Source: Cryptomeria japonica
Lineage: Eukaryota > Streptophyta > Pinopsida > Cupressales > Cupressaceae
Length of the DNA stretch: 64,000 nt
Reading direction: 5' to 3'
Assembly (NCBI RefSeq): GCF_030272615.1
Contig: NC_081413.1
Span: 22,012,501-22,076,500, forward strand
The position numbers were made by a program, and so were the translations under genes. This document shows positions 49,008 to 60,415 of this stretch, piece after piece. The notes under the pieces are model-generated. The model ran no database searches. It was given only the letters and a program-made list of their open reading frames with translations, and was not told the origin of the DNA. How positions within the stretch are numbered: position 1 is the stretch's first letter; every line of letters starts with the position of its first letter.

Positions 49008-50235
49008 TTAGGTATAAAACTGTTTGAGGTGCCTGCTATTGATTGGATCTGCAAGCGGTTCTCCTTCTGATGTAGCCAACTGATATGCCTCGGACCCGAA
49101 TACAGCAGTGACAACATATGGGCCCAACCAGTTTGATTCAAACTTGCCCTGATGTTCTCTATTTGGTTGATTGCGAGGATTCTCTCGTAGAACAAGATCA
49201 CCTACCTCAAATGTATGAGGTCTAACTCAATGATTGTAGCTTCTGCTCATGCGCTGCTGATAGGCTTTGAGATGGTTGTATGCAGCTTGTCGCTTCTCAT
49301 CTAGTAACTCTAAGTCCTGAAGACAGGATACTCTGTAGGCTTCATCATCTATTAGATTATGCAAGGAAACCCGTAGTGATGGTATCTCCACCTCAATAGG
49401 TAAGATAGCTTCGGCACCATAGACCAATGAATAAGGAGTTGCGCCTATAGGGGTCCAAATGCTAGTTCGATATGCCTATAGTGCTGGATTCAGTTGAACA
49501 TGCCAATCACGGCTAGCATCATTGACTATCCTCTTTAGGATCCTCAATATGTTTTTATTGGATGCTTCGGCCTGACCATTGCTTTGTGGGTAATAGGGAG
49601 TGGAAAAGCGGTGTTGGATATGAAATTTCTCACAAAGTTCATGGACATCCTGATTTTTGAAAGGAAGACTGCTATCTGTGATGATGGACATGGGCACACC
49701 ATACCAAAAGATGATGTAGTTGAGGATGAATGAGGCGATCTGCTTGCCAGTGACTTGGGTAAGTGGAACAACTTCAATCCAATTTGTGAAATATTCGGTG
49801 GCAGTAATAATGAATTTATGGCCGTTAGATGAAGATGGGTGAATCTTACCCACAAGGTCAAGGCCATGGTGCTGTGATTGGTTGTAGTTCCTGGGCTGGT
49901 GCATGTATCAGGTTGCCATGAACTTGACATTTCTTGCATTTTCTGACAAAGTAGTAGGAATCCTTTTCCATAGATGGCCAATAGTATCCATTGCGCAGGA
50001 GTTTCTTGGCTAGTGACGGACCACTTGAGTGAGTCCCGCAAATTCCTTCATGGACTTCTTCCAAAGCCTTTTTTATCTCACCTTGTTCCAGACATCAAAG
50101 GAGAGTACCATCAAGACCGCATCAGTATAGGGTTTCAGCAATAATGGTATATCAAGCAGTTTGGTGAATGAAGGTTTTATGTTGGTTATTTGATTGGTTG
50201 GAAGGAAGGGTGTGATCACGGAGATAGGTGTAGAA
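49008..50235 (-). pseudogene. pol (INT): C integrase
   Basis: Zinc domain at 50064-49858: EVHEGICGTHSSGPSLAKKL, NGYYWPSM, CKKCQVHGN (His and both Cys present). A one-base frameshift near 49880 leads to the core: GLDLVGKIHPSSSNGHKF (Asp kept), SIITDSSLPFKN (Asp kept, following residues unusual), YYPQSNGQAEASNKN (Glu kept). A stop near 49476 and a few damaged codons precede LVYGAEAILPIEVEIPSLRV and the C-terminal part GKFESNWLGPYVV, ending HLKQFYT and TAA at 49008-49010. Confidence 0.85.
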
Positions 50236-50744
50236 CTAACCATACCATGGGGATTCAGAACTGACAAGGTGACATATCATTTTGGATTCAGGGATATCAT
50301 AAGCGGGGATCCAAAGCTGTTCTACCAAGAACTCGTAGCATGTTGAATTCTGTGGAAGATCTAGGAGAGATGCGATGGTAGCCATAGCGTCAGCAACTCG
50401 ATTATGATCTCTTGGTATCTGCTCAAAAGTGATTGTATTAAATGATGCCTTTAGATTGTCCACCATTTGCTTATATGGCATGAGTTTATCATCCTTTGTC
50501 TGATATTCATCAGTTGCTTGTCGAATGACCAGTTGTGAGTCACCATATACTTGTAGCTCTTGTAATTTCCATTGTACGACTAGCCTAAGTCCTGTGATCA
50601 AGGCCTCATACTCTGCTATGTTGTTGGTGCATGGAAATGTGAGCTTGTAAGACTTCGGGATGCTATCACCTTGAGGTGTGATAAATAGAATGCCTGCCCC
50701 CGAGCCATTCCTAGTGTACGAACCATCATTGTATAGTGTCTAGG
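50236..50744 (-). pseudogene. pol (aRH): C second (archaeal-type) RNase H
   Basis: Acidic positions visible in order: YNDGSYTRNGSG, IAEYEALITG, VYGDSQLVIRQ, HNRVADAMATIA. All four are kept, unlike B. 50601-50236 is uninterrupted after one stop near 50740. Confidence 0.75.
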
Positions 50745-51339
50745 GTTGTGTTGCTATAATCATGAATATCTCTTCATCTGGAAAATTGGAAATGAGAGGA
50801 TGATCGCCTATGAGAGGCTCATTGGCCAACTGATCCGCAATAACTTGACCTTTGATAACTTTAGAATCTACATACTCGATGTCAAATTCACTTAGAATCA
50901 ACAACCATTTGGCCAAGCGACCTGTCAATGCTACTTTGCTGAGTAAATACTTGAGTGGATCAATCTTTGCAATGAGTTGTACTTTGTGTGTTAATAGATA
51001 GTGCCTCAGTTTAGTGGCTGCTAAGATTACTGCTAGGCAAGCTCACTCAATAGACCTATAATTGAGTTCATAGCCCACCAGTGTGCGAGAGATGTAGTAA
51101 AAAGCACACTCTTTTCCTTCTGTATTATGTTGTGCCAGTAGTACACCCAATGTTGTACTTGTTGCTGAGATATAGAGTAACAACGCTCTACTTGGATCTG
51201 GTGGCATCAACAATGGTGGATTCATGAGATAGTCTTTAAGCATCTGAAATGCTTGCTGGCATCTGGCATCCACCTGAAAGTGAATGTTTTTTTGTAGTAG
51301 GTGTGTGAATGGGTGACATTTATCTGCCAACTATGCAAT
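50745..51339 (-). pseudogene. pol (RH): C first (RT-linked) RNase H
   Basis: 51330-51043: FQMLKDYLMNPPLLMPPD, LLLYISATSTTLGVLLAQ, FYYISRTLVGYELNYRSIE, then a stop. 50928 on: LAKWLLILSEFDIEYVDSKV, KGQVIADQLANEPL. The Asp expected near LYISA is not obvious, in line with a degenerate first RNase H in Tat elements. Confidence 0.7.
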
Positions 51340-52257
51340 GAATCTTCAGATGGATTGAAGCCACCCTTGTAATGTCCTTAGCTGACTGATATTCTTTGGT
51401 GGTGGCATGTCCATGATTGCTTTTACCTTTGCTGGGTCGACCTCAATACCTTTGCTTGAGACAATGTATCCTAGAAGCTTCCCAGAGGTTACTCCAAAGA
51501 CACATTTCTTTGGGTTGAGTCGAACATGGTATTGTTCCAGTCTATCAAAGATTTTATCTAAGATGTGGAGATGCCCTTCTCTGGTAAGTGATTTTGCTAG
51601 TAAGTCATCCACATAATCTTCCATCATAGTATGCATCATGTCATGGAAGATGGTGGTCATTTCTCTTTGATAGGTTGCTCCTGCATTCTTGAGACCGAAA
51701 GGCATTACATTCCAATAATATGTGCCCCATGGACATGTGAAGGTTGTCTTATGTTGGTCCTCTGGTGTGATCATTATTTGATTGTATCCTGAAAAGCCAT
51801 CCATGAGTGAAAGCATGACATGTCCTGCTGTCAGATCCACTATGATGTCGATATTTGGTAGGGGGAAGTCATCCTTAGGACATGCCTTATTTTGATCTCT
51901 GAAGTTAGTACAAATGCGGATGTCCCCTTTTGGTTTGCCAATAGGTACAATATTGGAGATCCATTCTGCATAATCAATTGGTCTAATGAAACTAACATCT
52001 AGGAGTTTCTTGAGTTTTGTTTTGACTAGTACTGCAATTTAAGGATGCATCTTACGAAGCTTTTGCTTGACAGGTTTGGCTCCTTCTGCGACGGTGCGGT
52101 GATGCATGACTAAATCAGGATCAAGCCTAGGCATGTCTACATATGACCATGCAAAGTTGATCTGACGCTTCTGGAAGAACTCTATAAATTTAGGCTGGTC
52201 CTTTGGAGTGAGAAGAGATGCTAGATGTATGAGATGAGGATTTTCAGGAGTCTCCAC
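51340..52257 (-). pseudogene. pol (RT): C reverse transcriptase
   Basis: 52257-52039 gives the RT approach (QINFAWSYVDMPRLDPDLV, VKQKLRKMHP), a stop, then ISNIVPIGKPKGDIRIC, and from 51840 LSLMDGFSGYNQI with the first catalytic Asp, TFTCPWGTYYWNVMPFGLKN, and EDYVDDLLAKS with the intact YVDD box, then LNPKKCVFGVTSGKLLGYI. 164 codons around the active site are uninterrupted. Only the first part has stops. Same frame as the protease. Confidence 0.85.
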
Positions 52258-53661
52258 ATTGTATTCTTTGGTTTCCTGGATGAGAATTGTTGATCGTTCC
52301 TATTGTGCATTAGTAGGGAGAATGTTAAACCCTTCATCCTTAGGCACCTCAGAGAGGTTTTCACCATTGGATACGCTCTTTCTTTTTACTTTTGTTGGAT
52401 CAAACAGTGCCATAGTGTGATTTTCATTGGAAGATCCATGTTTTATTGTTATATTTTTGTAGCTGAAAGGTTTGGCATCTGCCCTGAAGTATGTTGTGCT
52501 ATTAAGTTCAATGGTGAATCTAGCTTTGTGATCCCCGCTTGGTAGGTTATCCCTTAATTCCAAAAAGTCAATGATGGCCTCATCATTTTGGAAGAAGTCA
52601 AGACATGGGGGATTTGGTTGGTTCCATTCGATGAGTTCAGGGTGGATAATGGGCATTACTTCATCGATTAGGTTAAGTGCATTAGATGTATTAGTGAGGG
52701 TTAAGACGTTGTGGTGAAGGTCATTAATGGTACTCTCCCTGTCAGAATCAGGCGTAGGATGAGACGTAGGGTTTGTGGAAGATGTTTCCAGCTCATGAAC
52801 CCAAGAGGTCTTTATCTGTGCTTCTCCGTAAATAGGAATGTCTTTGCATGGTGGAGGTGGTGATGTGTCTTCCTCATCTGAAGTATTAAGTTGTACAGAA
52901 TCAAATTCCCATTCATGTGAGTTGGTCTTTGAATCACTTTCCATCATCCGATTACTATACCATACTGGGATGTCCTTTGAGTTAAACACTGTAGGTGTGA
53001 TTGGTTGATGTACCTTTGTAGATGAAATGATCGGTGCTGTAGGAAGGATTATGGGGATCAAAGAATCTGATACGGGGAGTACCGATAGTGTTGACTCAGT
53101 TGCTTATGCTGGTACTACTAGTGCCATGGATGCTACTGCGGGTTCTGATACAATTGCTGCTGCTAATGGTACTATTGATGTGATGGCTGCTACGGATGGG
53201 ATTACTGGTTCTATTGGTGGGATGATTAGCATTGGTGGTAGTTGTGTTGGGATTCTGAGCCTCGGTGGGGCAGTTGTGATGGTGTTTGATGTTGCTTTGA
53301 TAATGAAAGGTGTCCTTTTGGTAGTAGGCTGACATAATGGTTTCCTGGGTTTTCCTTTGAATTTGAGTTTAGGAAAGATCTCTTTTTCAAAGCCTAGGCC
53401 TGTATTACCTTTGGGCTTTAATTTTGGCAGCAGAGGTTCATGTCGTCCTTGTTTGCAATATCCTAAAGCACTCTGACCATCATACTCCATTCTTTGCATA
53501 ATGAGGAGACCTTTGCCATACTGATCTATAGGAAGTTTAACTTTTGGTATATCAGTGCTGATGGGATCTTTATAGATCCATTCTGCTAATTCCTCATCTT
53601 GGGTTTCTTCTTCTTGACTCTTTCCAAGGATGAAAGGTGTCAAAGCACATGCTAGCATGAT
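52258..53661 (-). pseudogene. C protease-RT linker with G-patch-like motif
   Basis: 53658-53104 has YGKGLLIMQRMEYDGQSALG at about 53470-53530, then a GLGFEKE phrase: the Gly spacing of a G-patch, with Glu for one Gly. A long low-complexity Pro/Thr/Ala/Ile stretch follows, then 53061-52300, an acidic, Ser/Pro/Thr-rich linker without known domain. It stays in the protease frame with two stops. Confidence 0.6.
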
Positions 53662-54721
53662 TAGTGGTTGCTAGAGTACCTGCTGTGGTTTACCATGTGC
53701 TCTCGGAGAAGTGGGCATCTGTCCCACATAAAAGAGTTGACTCAAGTTGTATTCCCCAGGACCTTCCTCTGCTATTTTCATTTTAAGCTTTTCTTGCTTT
53801 GGTATAGTGGTGTTCGAACTGGCAAGAGAGGTGGGAGTTATATATGATGTGGAGGAAATGGCTTCTCTATTATTAGGAACGGTAATCTCTGGTTGATGGA
53901 TGATAATATGGCAATACACAAAGGAATTTGCATTGCCCAGGATTGTGATCTCTACACCGTTATGTGGGAACTTGATGCATTGATGGTAGGTAGATGGAAT
54001 GGCTTGCATGGCATGTATCCAAGGTCTTCCTAACAATAGATTATATGGTAGAGGAAGGTCTAGAACCTGACAGATGATGTGTTTTACCATAGGGCCCACT
54101 CGGATTGGTAGTACCATAGCTCTTTTGGATGAATGCTCTGCATCGTCATAGGCTTTGATTGTGATCTTCTTACAAGGATCCACTGATTTTATTGCATATC
54201 CCAATGTTGTGACCAACTATAGTGTACAAATATTCAAGCCTGCTCCATTATCAATCAAGAATCGCTTGATCCTATGCTGGTTGATAAAGCCTTCAATGTG
54301 TAGCAAAGCATTATGAGGTTGGTGGAAGGAAGAGTTGTCACTTTCGGAAAAGTGAGACAAGGTGATGACTTTAGATTTCCAACCATGGCTTGAAATTGGT
54401 CTATATTCAGGTTTGCAGGGACTGACGCCTCTTGGAACACTTGATCCAAGATTGTTTTATGAGATGGCAATAGGTGCAAAAGCTCTAAAATGGATATAAG
54501 CGCAGGGGTTTTGTCTAATTGTTCCACAAGATTGTATTGCTTTGGGATGGAGGTGGTGCCTTGTGGAGCTGCCTTTATGGTAAGCTTACTGCGATGCTTA
54601 ACAACATTGCAATTTGAGTTGGGATTTTTGAAGGTTATAGTTGCAACTTGTTCACTGGCATCATACAGATGATTTACAGTATAATTATATGCAGCCTGTG
54701 TATAATCCGTGGTATTGGTGC
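53662..54721 (-). pseudogene. pro: C protease
   Basis: The frame from gag continues as EQLDKTPALISILELL to about 54320, where a frameshift leads into the protease frame: KRFLIDNGAGLNICTL (DNG in place of DSG/DTG) at about 54225-54275, a stop, then ITIKAYDDAEHSSKRA and LPYNLLLGRPWIHAMQA near 54010-54060. B and C share the KAYDDA and YN-LLGRPWIH blocks. Confidence 0.75.
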
Positions 54722-56302
54722 CTCACCTGGAAGTGGAAGGACCCCTTTGATCTTGTGATGGAAGTAGATTTTTGAACATCAGATGATCATTATTGGTTGT
54801 TTTTGGGCCATGTCCTTCTATTTCAATTTCTCCTCGATCAATAAGATCTTGAATGAGATCTTTCAATTGGTGACAATTACTTGTCTTGTGTCCTCTTCCT
54901 TGGTGGAAATCACAGTGTTCAGTATCTCTCCACCATGCTGGTTTGACCTGAGGCTCATAGTTTGATGCTTTAGGTAGAGTGACCAAATTTTGAGAAATGA
55001 GTTGTCACAATACTATTTCAATGGGTTCCCCTAAGGGAGTGTATGTTCATTTTTGTTTTTGCTGACAAGGTCTAGGTTCATCATGAGATGTGATGCGACC
55101 TTGATTCGAAGGGACATTTGTGTTATTCTGAGGTGGAGGATTTTTTCCTGCAAACCGAACCACAGGTTGTGCACTTTGTATAGTCCTAGCATCCACAACC
55201 CCATCGTTGACGACATTCTTGTTTTTGTTCCAGAAGCTTGGTTTATCGCTATTGAAGCGTGGGCGAGGACTATCCTTTGGTTCATTATAGATTTTGATGA
55301 GTCCTTTCTTGATGAGTGCCCATTCACATTTCAAATCCTTGGTGATCATATCATTAAAAGAGTCTATGTCTTTGACATCCAGGTGAAATTCCTTTTCTTT
55401 GTTTAAGTTGGAAATGAATATTTCCACTAGCTCTCATTCAGGTAACTGAAGAGAACGTCTGCTAGACATTTGGTGCCATCGTTGTAGGAATACTGAGAAT
55501 AGTTCACCTAGTTTTTGTTTGGTGTTGCACAGATCAGCCATGGTGATGTCGCATTCAATGTTATGAGAGTAATGAGCAAGGAATTTTTGGATAAGTTCCT
55601 CAAATGTTCTAATGCCACCTGATAGTCAGGAAAACCATGATGTCGTTGTTCCTCCCAAGCTTTGGGGAAAAAGGTGCATTAGGTATGTGTCTTCATATGC
55701 TACTTCGAGACAAGCATAATGAAATTCTCTAATATGATTGCAGGGATCCCCCTTTCCTCTATATTTTTTGAATTTGGGTGTTTCGAATCCTCGTGGAAAG
55801 GGTGACATATAAACATTCCTATCAAAAGGATAGGGACAAATGTCAATGAGTGAGAATTGGTTAGTTTTGACACCACTATGAAGTTGTTGGGCGAGATTCT
55901 TGACTTGTTGCCACAACATCTCTATTTCATTTAGAGGAGGAGGTGGTGGGTTACCTCGAGGAATGTTATATCTGATGGGATCTCTACCTCTTTTCTCTTC
56001 ATGGCGACTTTGTCTTTTTGATGCTTGTCTTAATTGGGCAAGATCAAATTCAAAGGGGAGTTTTGCTCCTTCTTGAGTGAGTTTTAAGAAGTGAGCATCC
56101 ACATTGCTCCTAAGTATTTCGTCAAAAATTTTGTTAAAGAGAGGGTTATGCTAGGCCCTTTCTATTGTTGTAGGAGTAGGAGTACTTGGGTTTTCATCAT
56201 TCGCATTTCCTCCAAGTGCTTCTTGAAATTCATTGAGATTTTCCTCTTCTTCTTCTTCCATTTCTATTTCTCGTTGCCTTGACTGTGGTCGGGTTTGGGC
56301 CA
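54722..56302 (-). pseudogene. gag: C gag
   Basis: Likely starts at ATG 56302 (MAQTRPQSRQ), followed by a Glu-rich stretch, a stop near 56153, then an open part from 56102. Capsid core: GFETPKFKKYRGKGDPCNH and EVAYEDTYLMHLFPQSLGG, then damage near 55625 and a resumed frame 55427-55047. The knuckle CDFHQGRGHKTSNC near 54910 keeps C-x2-H-x4-H-x4-C form, followed by IQDLIDRGEIEIEG. The IQDLIDRGEIE phrase is shared with B. Frame is the same throughout, with four stops. Confidence 0.75.
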
Positions 56303-56745
56303 TTTTGTTTTACAAGCTTTTGTTGAAGTTGTGTGAAAATGATGATGATGAGTTGTTTGATGCAATGAAAGATTGATGGCTGGTGAATTGTGTTGCATGT
56401 GGATCTCTAGCACTTTTAAGGTGGATGTAACTGAAATTACTTTCTTGAATTGCTTTTTGATAAGTTTTGATGTGATAAGGTGTAGAGAAATCTGAGATGT
56501 ATTATAGATTTAACTACCTAGTAATGAGAGGATTCACTCATGAACTAGTTTTAACCTACGTAGATGTGTCTCTTAGGATGAGCTTATCCTAGATGTAGAA
56601 ACAATCTAAAAAGTGATGTGATGTGTTTGATTCAAGCAATATCTAAAAAGATAACTTGGGACAAGAACTTCTTAATGTTTTGAGAGTTGGATTGATGATG
56701 AAGTGATGATGTATGACTAAGATAATGGATGAAATGTTTTCAACT
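56303..56745 (-). other. C ORF1-gag spacer
   Basis: About 440 bp without gene features, comparable to the 580-bp spacer in B. Confidence 0.5.
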
Positions 56746-57129
56746 TCAATAAAAACTTTGTGTCACAAATGGGACAAACTCTACCTCTTCTCTTTCGGGT
56801 GTTGGTGGTATTTCTCGAGCTGTGTTATATATGATACAGATGTTTGGGAAAAAGTTGGGATTAATCTTACCTCCTTGGTTTTTGTGATAACTCAAAGCTC
56901 TATATTGCACAAAAGCTCTGCGGTTCAATGATTCTGAATCAAATTCGTTTGTTTTGCCTTGAAGGTAGAGGCACATGTGACACAAAAAAAATCTATGGGA
57001 GACAAAGATTTGTCTATTTATATAGAAGAATTTCCTCCTTTTGATCAAATCCTTTGAGCTTAATGGTCTTCTTTTCAAGTTGATATTCTGATGACGCTTC
57101 TTCTTTCGCAAGATGTGAAGAATGGTCAT
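56746..57129 (-). CDS. C ORF1: small pre-gag protein of unknown function
   Basis: Intact 127-codon ORF. I chose Met at 57129 rather than 57276 because the B ORF1 Met aligns there, with 27-28 residues before the first conserved segment. Conserved with B: LIKRRKFFYIN, HRFFLCH, a GKTNEFD segment, then QGG and CIIY. The protein is basic and aromatic-rich in the first half. No known domain, signal peptide or membrane segment. Its stop is about 440 bp before the likely gag start. It is the only intact version in the window. A shared ORF in two diverged elements argues for selection on a protein, but an untranslated origin cannot be excluded. Confidence 0.55.
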   Translation of the reverse strand: MTILHILRKKKRHQNINLKRRPLSSKDLIKRRKFFYINRQIFVSHRFFLCHMCLYLQGKTNEFDSESLNRRAFVQYRALSYHKNQGGKINPNFFPNICIIYNTAREIPPTPEREEVEFVPFVTQSFY

Positions 57130-58664
57130 AAAGTTTTGATACTCTTGTTGTTTGCACTTTGTTTTTGATGTGTTTGGTTGGATGAATACTTTGTTTTTGG
57201 AAGTGATTTTCTGATTTTTCTTTGACAAGAAAACAAAGCAAGCACACAAACACAAGAATGTTGCCCCCAAAGGCAAAAATGAGTATGGGTCTAGATCAAC
57301 CCAATCCTTGGACTTGTATATGACCCTTCCTTTAGATGTTTTTTTTAAGGTGTATTTCCAAAGCCTGAAGTTGGCTCAATTTGTACTTGGTCTTTAAAAC
57401 GGACACACTTCAAACACTTTTTATCCTTAAGGTCAAATGGCCAGTTGTGATAAATTTAGCCCACATCTTGATATTTCGACTTTGGTACTACATACCTTAT
57501 GAATCCCGCTGTGGCAGGTAAGGATGTGATATACTAAGTCTTGCACAAGCATAACAAAATAGATGATCCCTATGATGGGGGAGTCGCCACTTTTATCAAG
57601 TCACAAGTGACTTTTCAAAAAGCTATGTTTCTACTCAAGGAAATATGTATGGTGAGTATCTTGGGAGCAAAACCATCTATGCTCTTGCACTAAATTATAT
57701 CACAAATATTCTCAATCAATAGAACAGGTGGGCTACTACTTAAAGGTGTTTAGTCATGCTCGATGTTTTTGGACATAAGTTCATTCTCCAGTGACTCACT
57801 TAAGAGTCTTGTAACTGGTGGTGGGGCCCATTTGTCCTTTCGGCTAGTTACACTGTAGAAACAACTATACCCAAGGCTACAACTTTCGCTCTCACCTGAT
57901 TTTTATAGCAGCTCGAAGGATTTACTGTGCGAGGTTGTTCCCAAGAGTGATGTGTCTCTTGGCAGGCCTCTCTTAAAAAGATAAAATTTTTGAGTGTTAC
58001 TAACACTTTTCTCTTGCACCTAGGACCACAAAAGCCAAGGGAGAGGATAGTGTGCGTTAGAAGTAGGACCACTCAACTGACTTTTTGCACAAGTGTGCCA
58101 AGCACGAAAAACACTTGTTCTTTTTAATCTGCCATTGCAATGTGATCTAGCTATTTAGAGATGTTGCTCCAACAGTCATGGGGTTTTTTTTAACTTCAAT
58201 GGCAAAATGTATTGTAATTTAGAAATTGGAAATCCTGATCAACTGAATTTGAAGCACGTATAAAGAAAAATCGCTTTGCAAAAATTTTAAACAAGTTGAT
58301 TGTGTATTTTATGTGCACCAAAAATAGAAATGTGGATTGTAAATTCTTTTGATGCAAGAAAAATAGAATTGTTGATTTTAAGCCCCAAATGAAGTGTGTT
58401 TCCTAACTTGCAAGAAAACAAATATTTGTTTTGTTCAGTTTTAATGCACCAAAGAAACAAGTGGCCTTAACTAGAAAGCAAGGAAAGTTTGTTTGTTCAA
58501 GTTTTTAAAGCACCAAAATAAAGTGTGTGACTTTTTTTAAGGGTGAGTTTTAAACCTGCACAAACAACAACTAGTTAGTAAAATCCATGTCTAAGGGGGG
58601 CTTCCACAAGCCTAAAAACTTTCACTTTTTCGGTTACAAGGTCCTTTTTACAACATTCTGTTAC
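57130..58664 (-). other. C leader between tandem repeat and ORF1
   Basis: About 1.5 kb, AT-rich with poly-A/T runs. No conserved protein recognised. Confidence 0.5.
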
Positions 58665-58945
58665 AATAGCGCTAGTTTGTGTTTGAACAGAAGCGCTATT
58701 TAACACAAACGCGCCAAAAGAAAAAGAAAGACAAAGAAGGCAAATGCGCCAAAACAAGGTCAATAGCGCCAAAACAGTGTCAAAAGCGCCAAAACAGTGT
58801 CAAAAGTGCTAAACTTGATACAATAGCGCTATTGTAAGAACAATAGCGCTATTGTAAGAACAATAGCGCTATTGTAAGAACAATAGCACTAGAACAACAA
58901 GTATCAATAGCGCTAGAACGAGTTCAATAGTGCTAAAGCGCAACC
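58665..58945. repeat. ~20-bp tandem repeat with AGCGCT core in the C leader
   Basis: Three identical 20-bp units at 58821-58880 (CAATAGCGCTATTGTAAGAA), each containing the palindrome AATAGCGCTATT, inside a longer run of degenerate CAATAGCGC / AAAAGCGCC units. It lies just downstream of the primer site in transcript orientation. Confidence 0.8.
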
Positions 58946-59011
58946 TGTGTGACAATTTTAACATTCAAACATGTTATTGGTTAAAAAAAAATGATCTTTT
59001 TGGTGTTTGGA

Positions 59012-59029
59012 TTCATGTCGGGTTCACCA
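59012..59029 (-). promoter_or_regulatory. Primer-binding site of C
   Basis: On the minus strand TGGTGAACCCGACATGAA, 2 nt inside the LTR. Same site type as A; tRNA not assigned. Confidence 0.65.
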
Positions 59030-59031
59030 AA

Positions 59032-60410
59032 TGATGCTCTGCAAAATGGACAAGGTTAGCAAATGACAAACAACACAAGAAACCGTTAGTGTTAATCAAT
59101 CAAAAATTAATCTAAATAGACATATCAAAAGATATAGTAAAAACATGAAAGCACATTTAACTAAAGAAGCAAATATGATGAGGCATCTCCAAATACCTCC
59201 TAACATGCTCTTAGCTTCTTCTCCTTTGTTCCTCTCCTCTCCAAGTTCCAAAATAGTGTAGCTGTCAGCAACTTTTTGCACTATGGATGCTTATGGAGGA
59301 TTGAGATTTGAGTATTTTGCTTCAAATGGGAAATGAAAAACTAAAATACTAGATGCTATTAAAATAATTGATTTTAACTAAAATAACAAAGATATTAGTT
59401 TGCTATGTTAAATGCTCTCTAAAATGCCTATAGGTTAAATGCATACAAGTTTTCAGGATTTGGATTATGAAGAAATGGGCTCTATTTATAGGAAAAATAG
59501 AGCAATGGATGGTTGAGATTGAGTAATCTCAACAAGGGTCAGGATTGAATGATTTCAAATCCATGTGAGGGCTTTCAACCCAATCCCTGGATGACAAGTG
59601 TCAATGTGAGATAGGTTGAGAGGAGAGGGAATAAGCATTAAATGCATGACATGACTTTGGGAGTTAAAGTCAAGGTTAATTGAATGAATAAACTCTTTAT
59701 TTAAAGAATAAAGCTTTTATCCAATGGATAAATTCTTGTGCAAAGGCAAGAAGGATAAATATGGTCAAAGCAATAAATGCTTGGGGGGACAAGTTTGAAA
59801 TAACCATAAATGGTTATGTAAGAGCCATAAATGGTCATGTAAGAGCCATTAGTGGTTTTTGAAGAATTTGGGGGTTAATTTGTTGAACACACAAAGCATT
59901 AAATGCTTTTCAAAGACTTTTGAAGTCTTTGAGAAGTGACTCCATTTTGCTTAGGAATGTGACAATAATTAGGGGATGGATTAGGCTAAGTAGGAAGGGG
60001 TTAGAAGAATCTAGAAGGGGATTAGATTTTGCAATTGGATTTGGTAGGTGAGGGAAAATAGGATTTTTATTTAAAATAAAATTAGTTTATTTCAATAAAT
60101 GAGTGCAAGTTGCATTTGTAGGAAAATACAAGTGGGGGGGGATAATGATTTAAATAAATATTTTTATTTAATTTATTTAAAAGAGGAATAGGGGGATTTA
60201 ATTAAATAAATAGATTTTATTTATTTAATTGATTGGAATTTGATTTAATGAATTAATTAAAATAAATTGAATAATTTATTTAATTAATAGAAGAATGTTT
60301 GGGGATGAATTAATTAAATATTAATTTAATTAATTGATGGCTAGTGGATTTTTAATCACATAAATAGCATTTATTTATTTAATTAAGCTGGACAGATTTG
60401 TGTGACTACA
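59032..60410 (-). repeat. 5' LTR of C
   Basis: 1,379 bp; on the minus strand it starts TGTAGTCACAC and ends GCAGAGCATCA. TATA box TATAAATA (complement of 59483-59490). Confidence 0.9.
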
Positions 60411-60415
60411 CTATA

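Larger units (their letters stand above)
45178..60410 (-). mobile_element. Element C: Ty3/gypsy Tat-like, all pol domains, TSD CTATA
   Basis: 15.2 kb on the minus strand, LTRs 45178-46562 and 59032-60410, flanked by CTATA at 45173-45177 and 60411-60415 inside D's tail. Order on the minus strand: LTR, primer site, 2.7-kb leader with tandem repeats and ORF1, gag, protease, G-patch-like segment, RT, RNase H, second RNase H, integrase, 2.4-kb untranslated region, purine tract, LTR. Domain order and dual RNase H place it in the Tat/Ogre branch. It is the least damaged pol in the window but still has stops and at least two frameshifts. Confidence 0.9.

Noticed and set aside
53027-53332. Gly/Thr/Ala-rich frame on the plus strand
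   Set aside because: Antisense shadow of the low-complexity linker of C.
58821-58880. Short regular repeats resembling a CRISPR array
   Set aside because: Units are directly adjacent with no unique spacers, in a plant retroelement leader.
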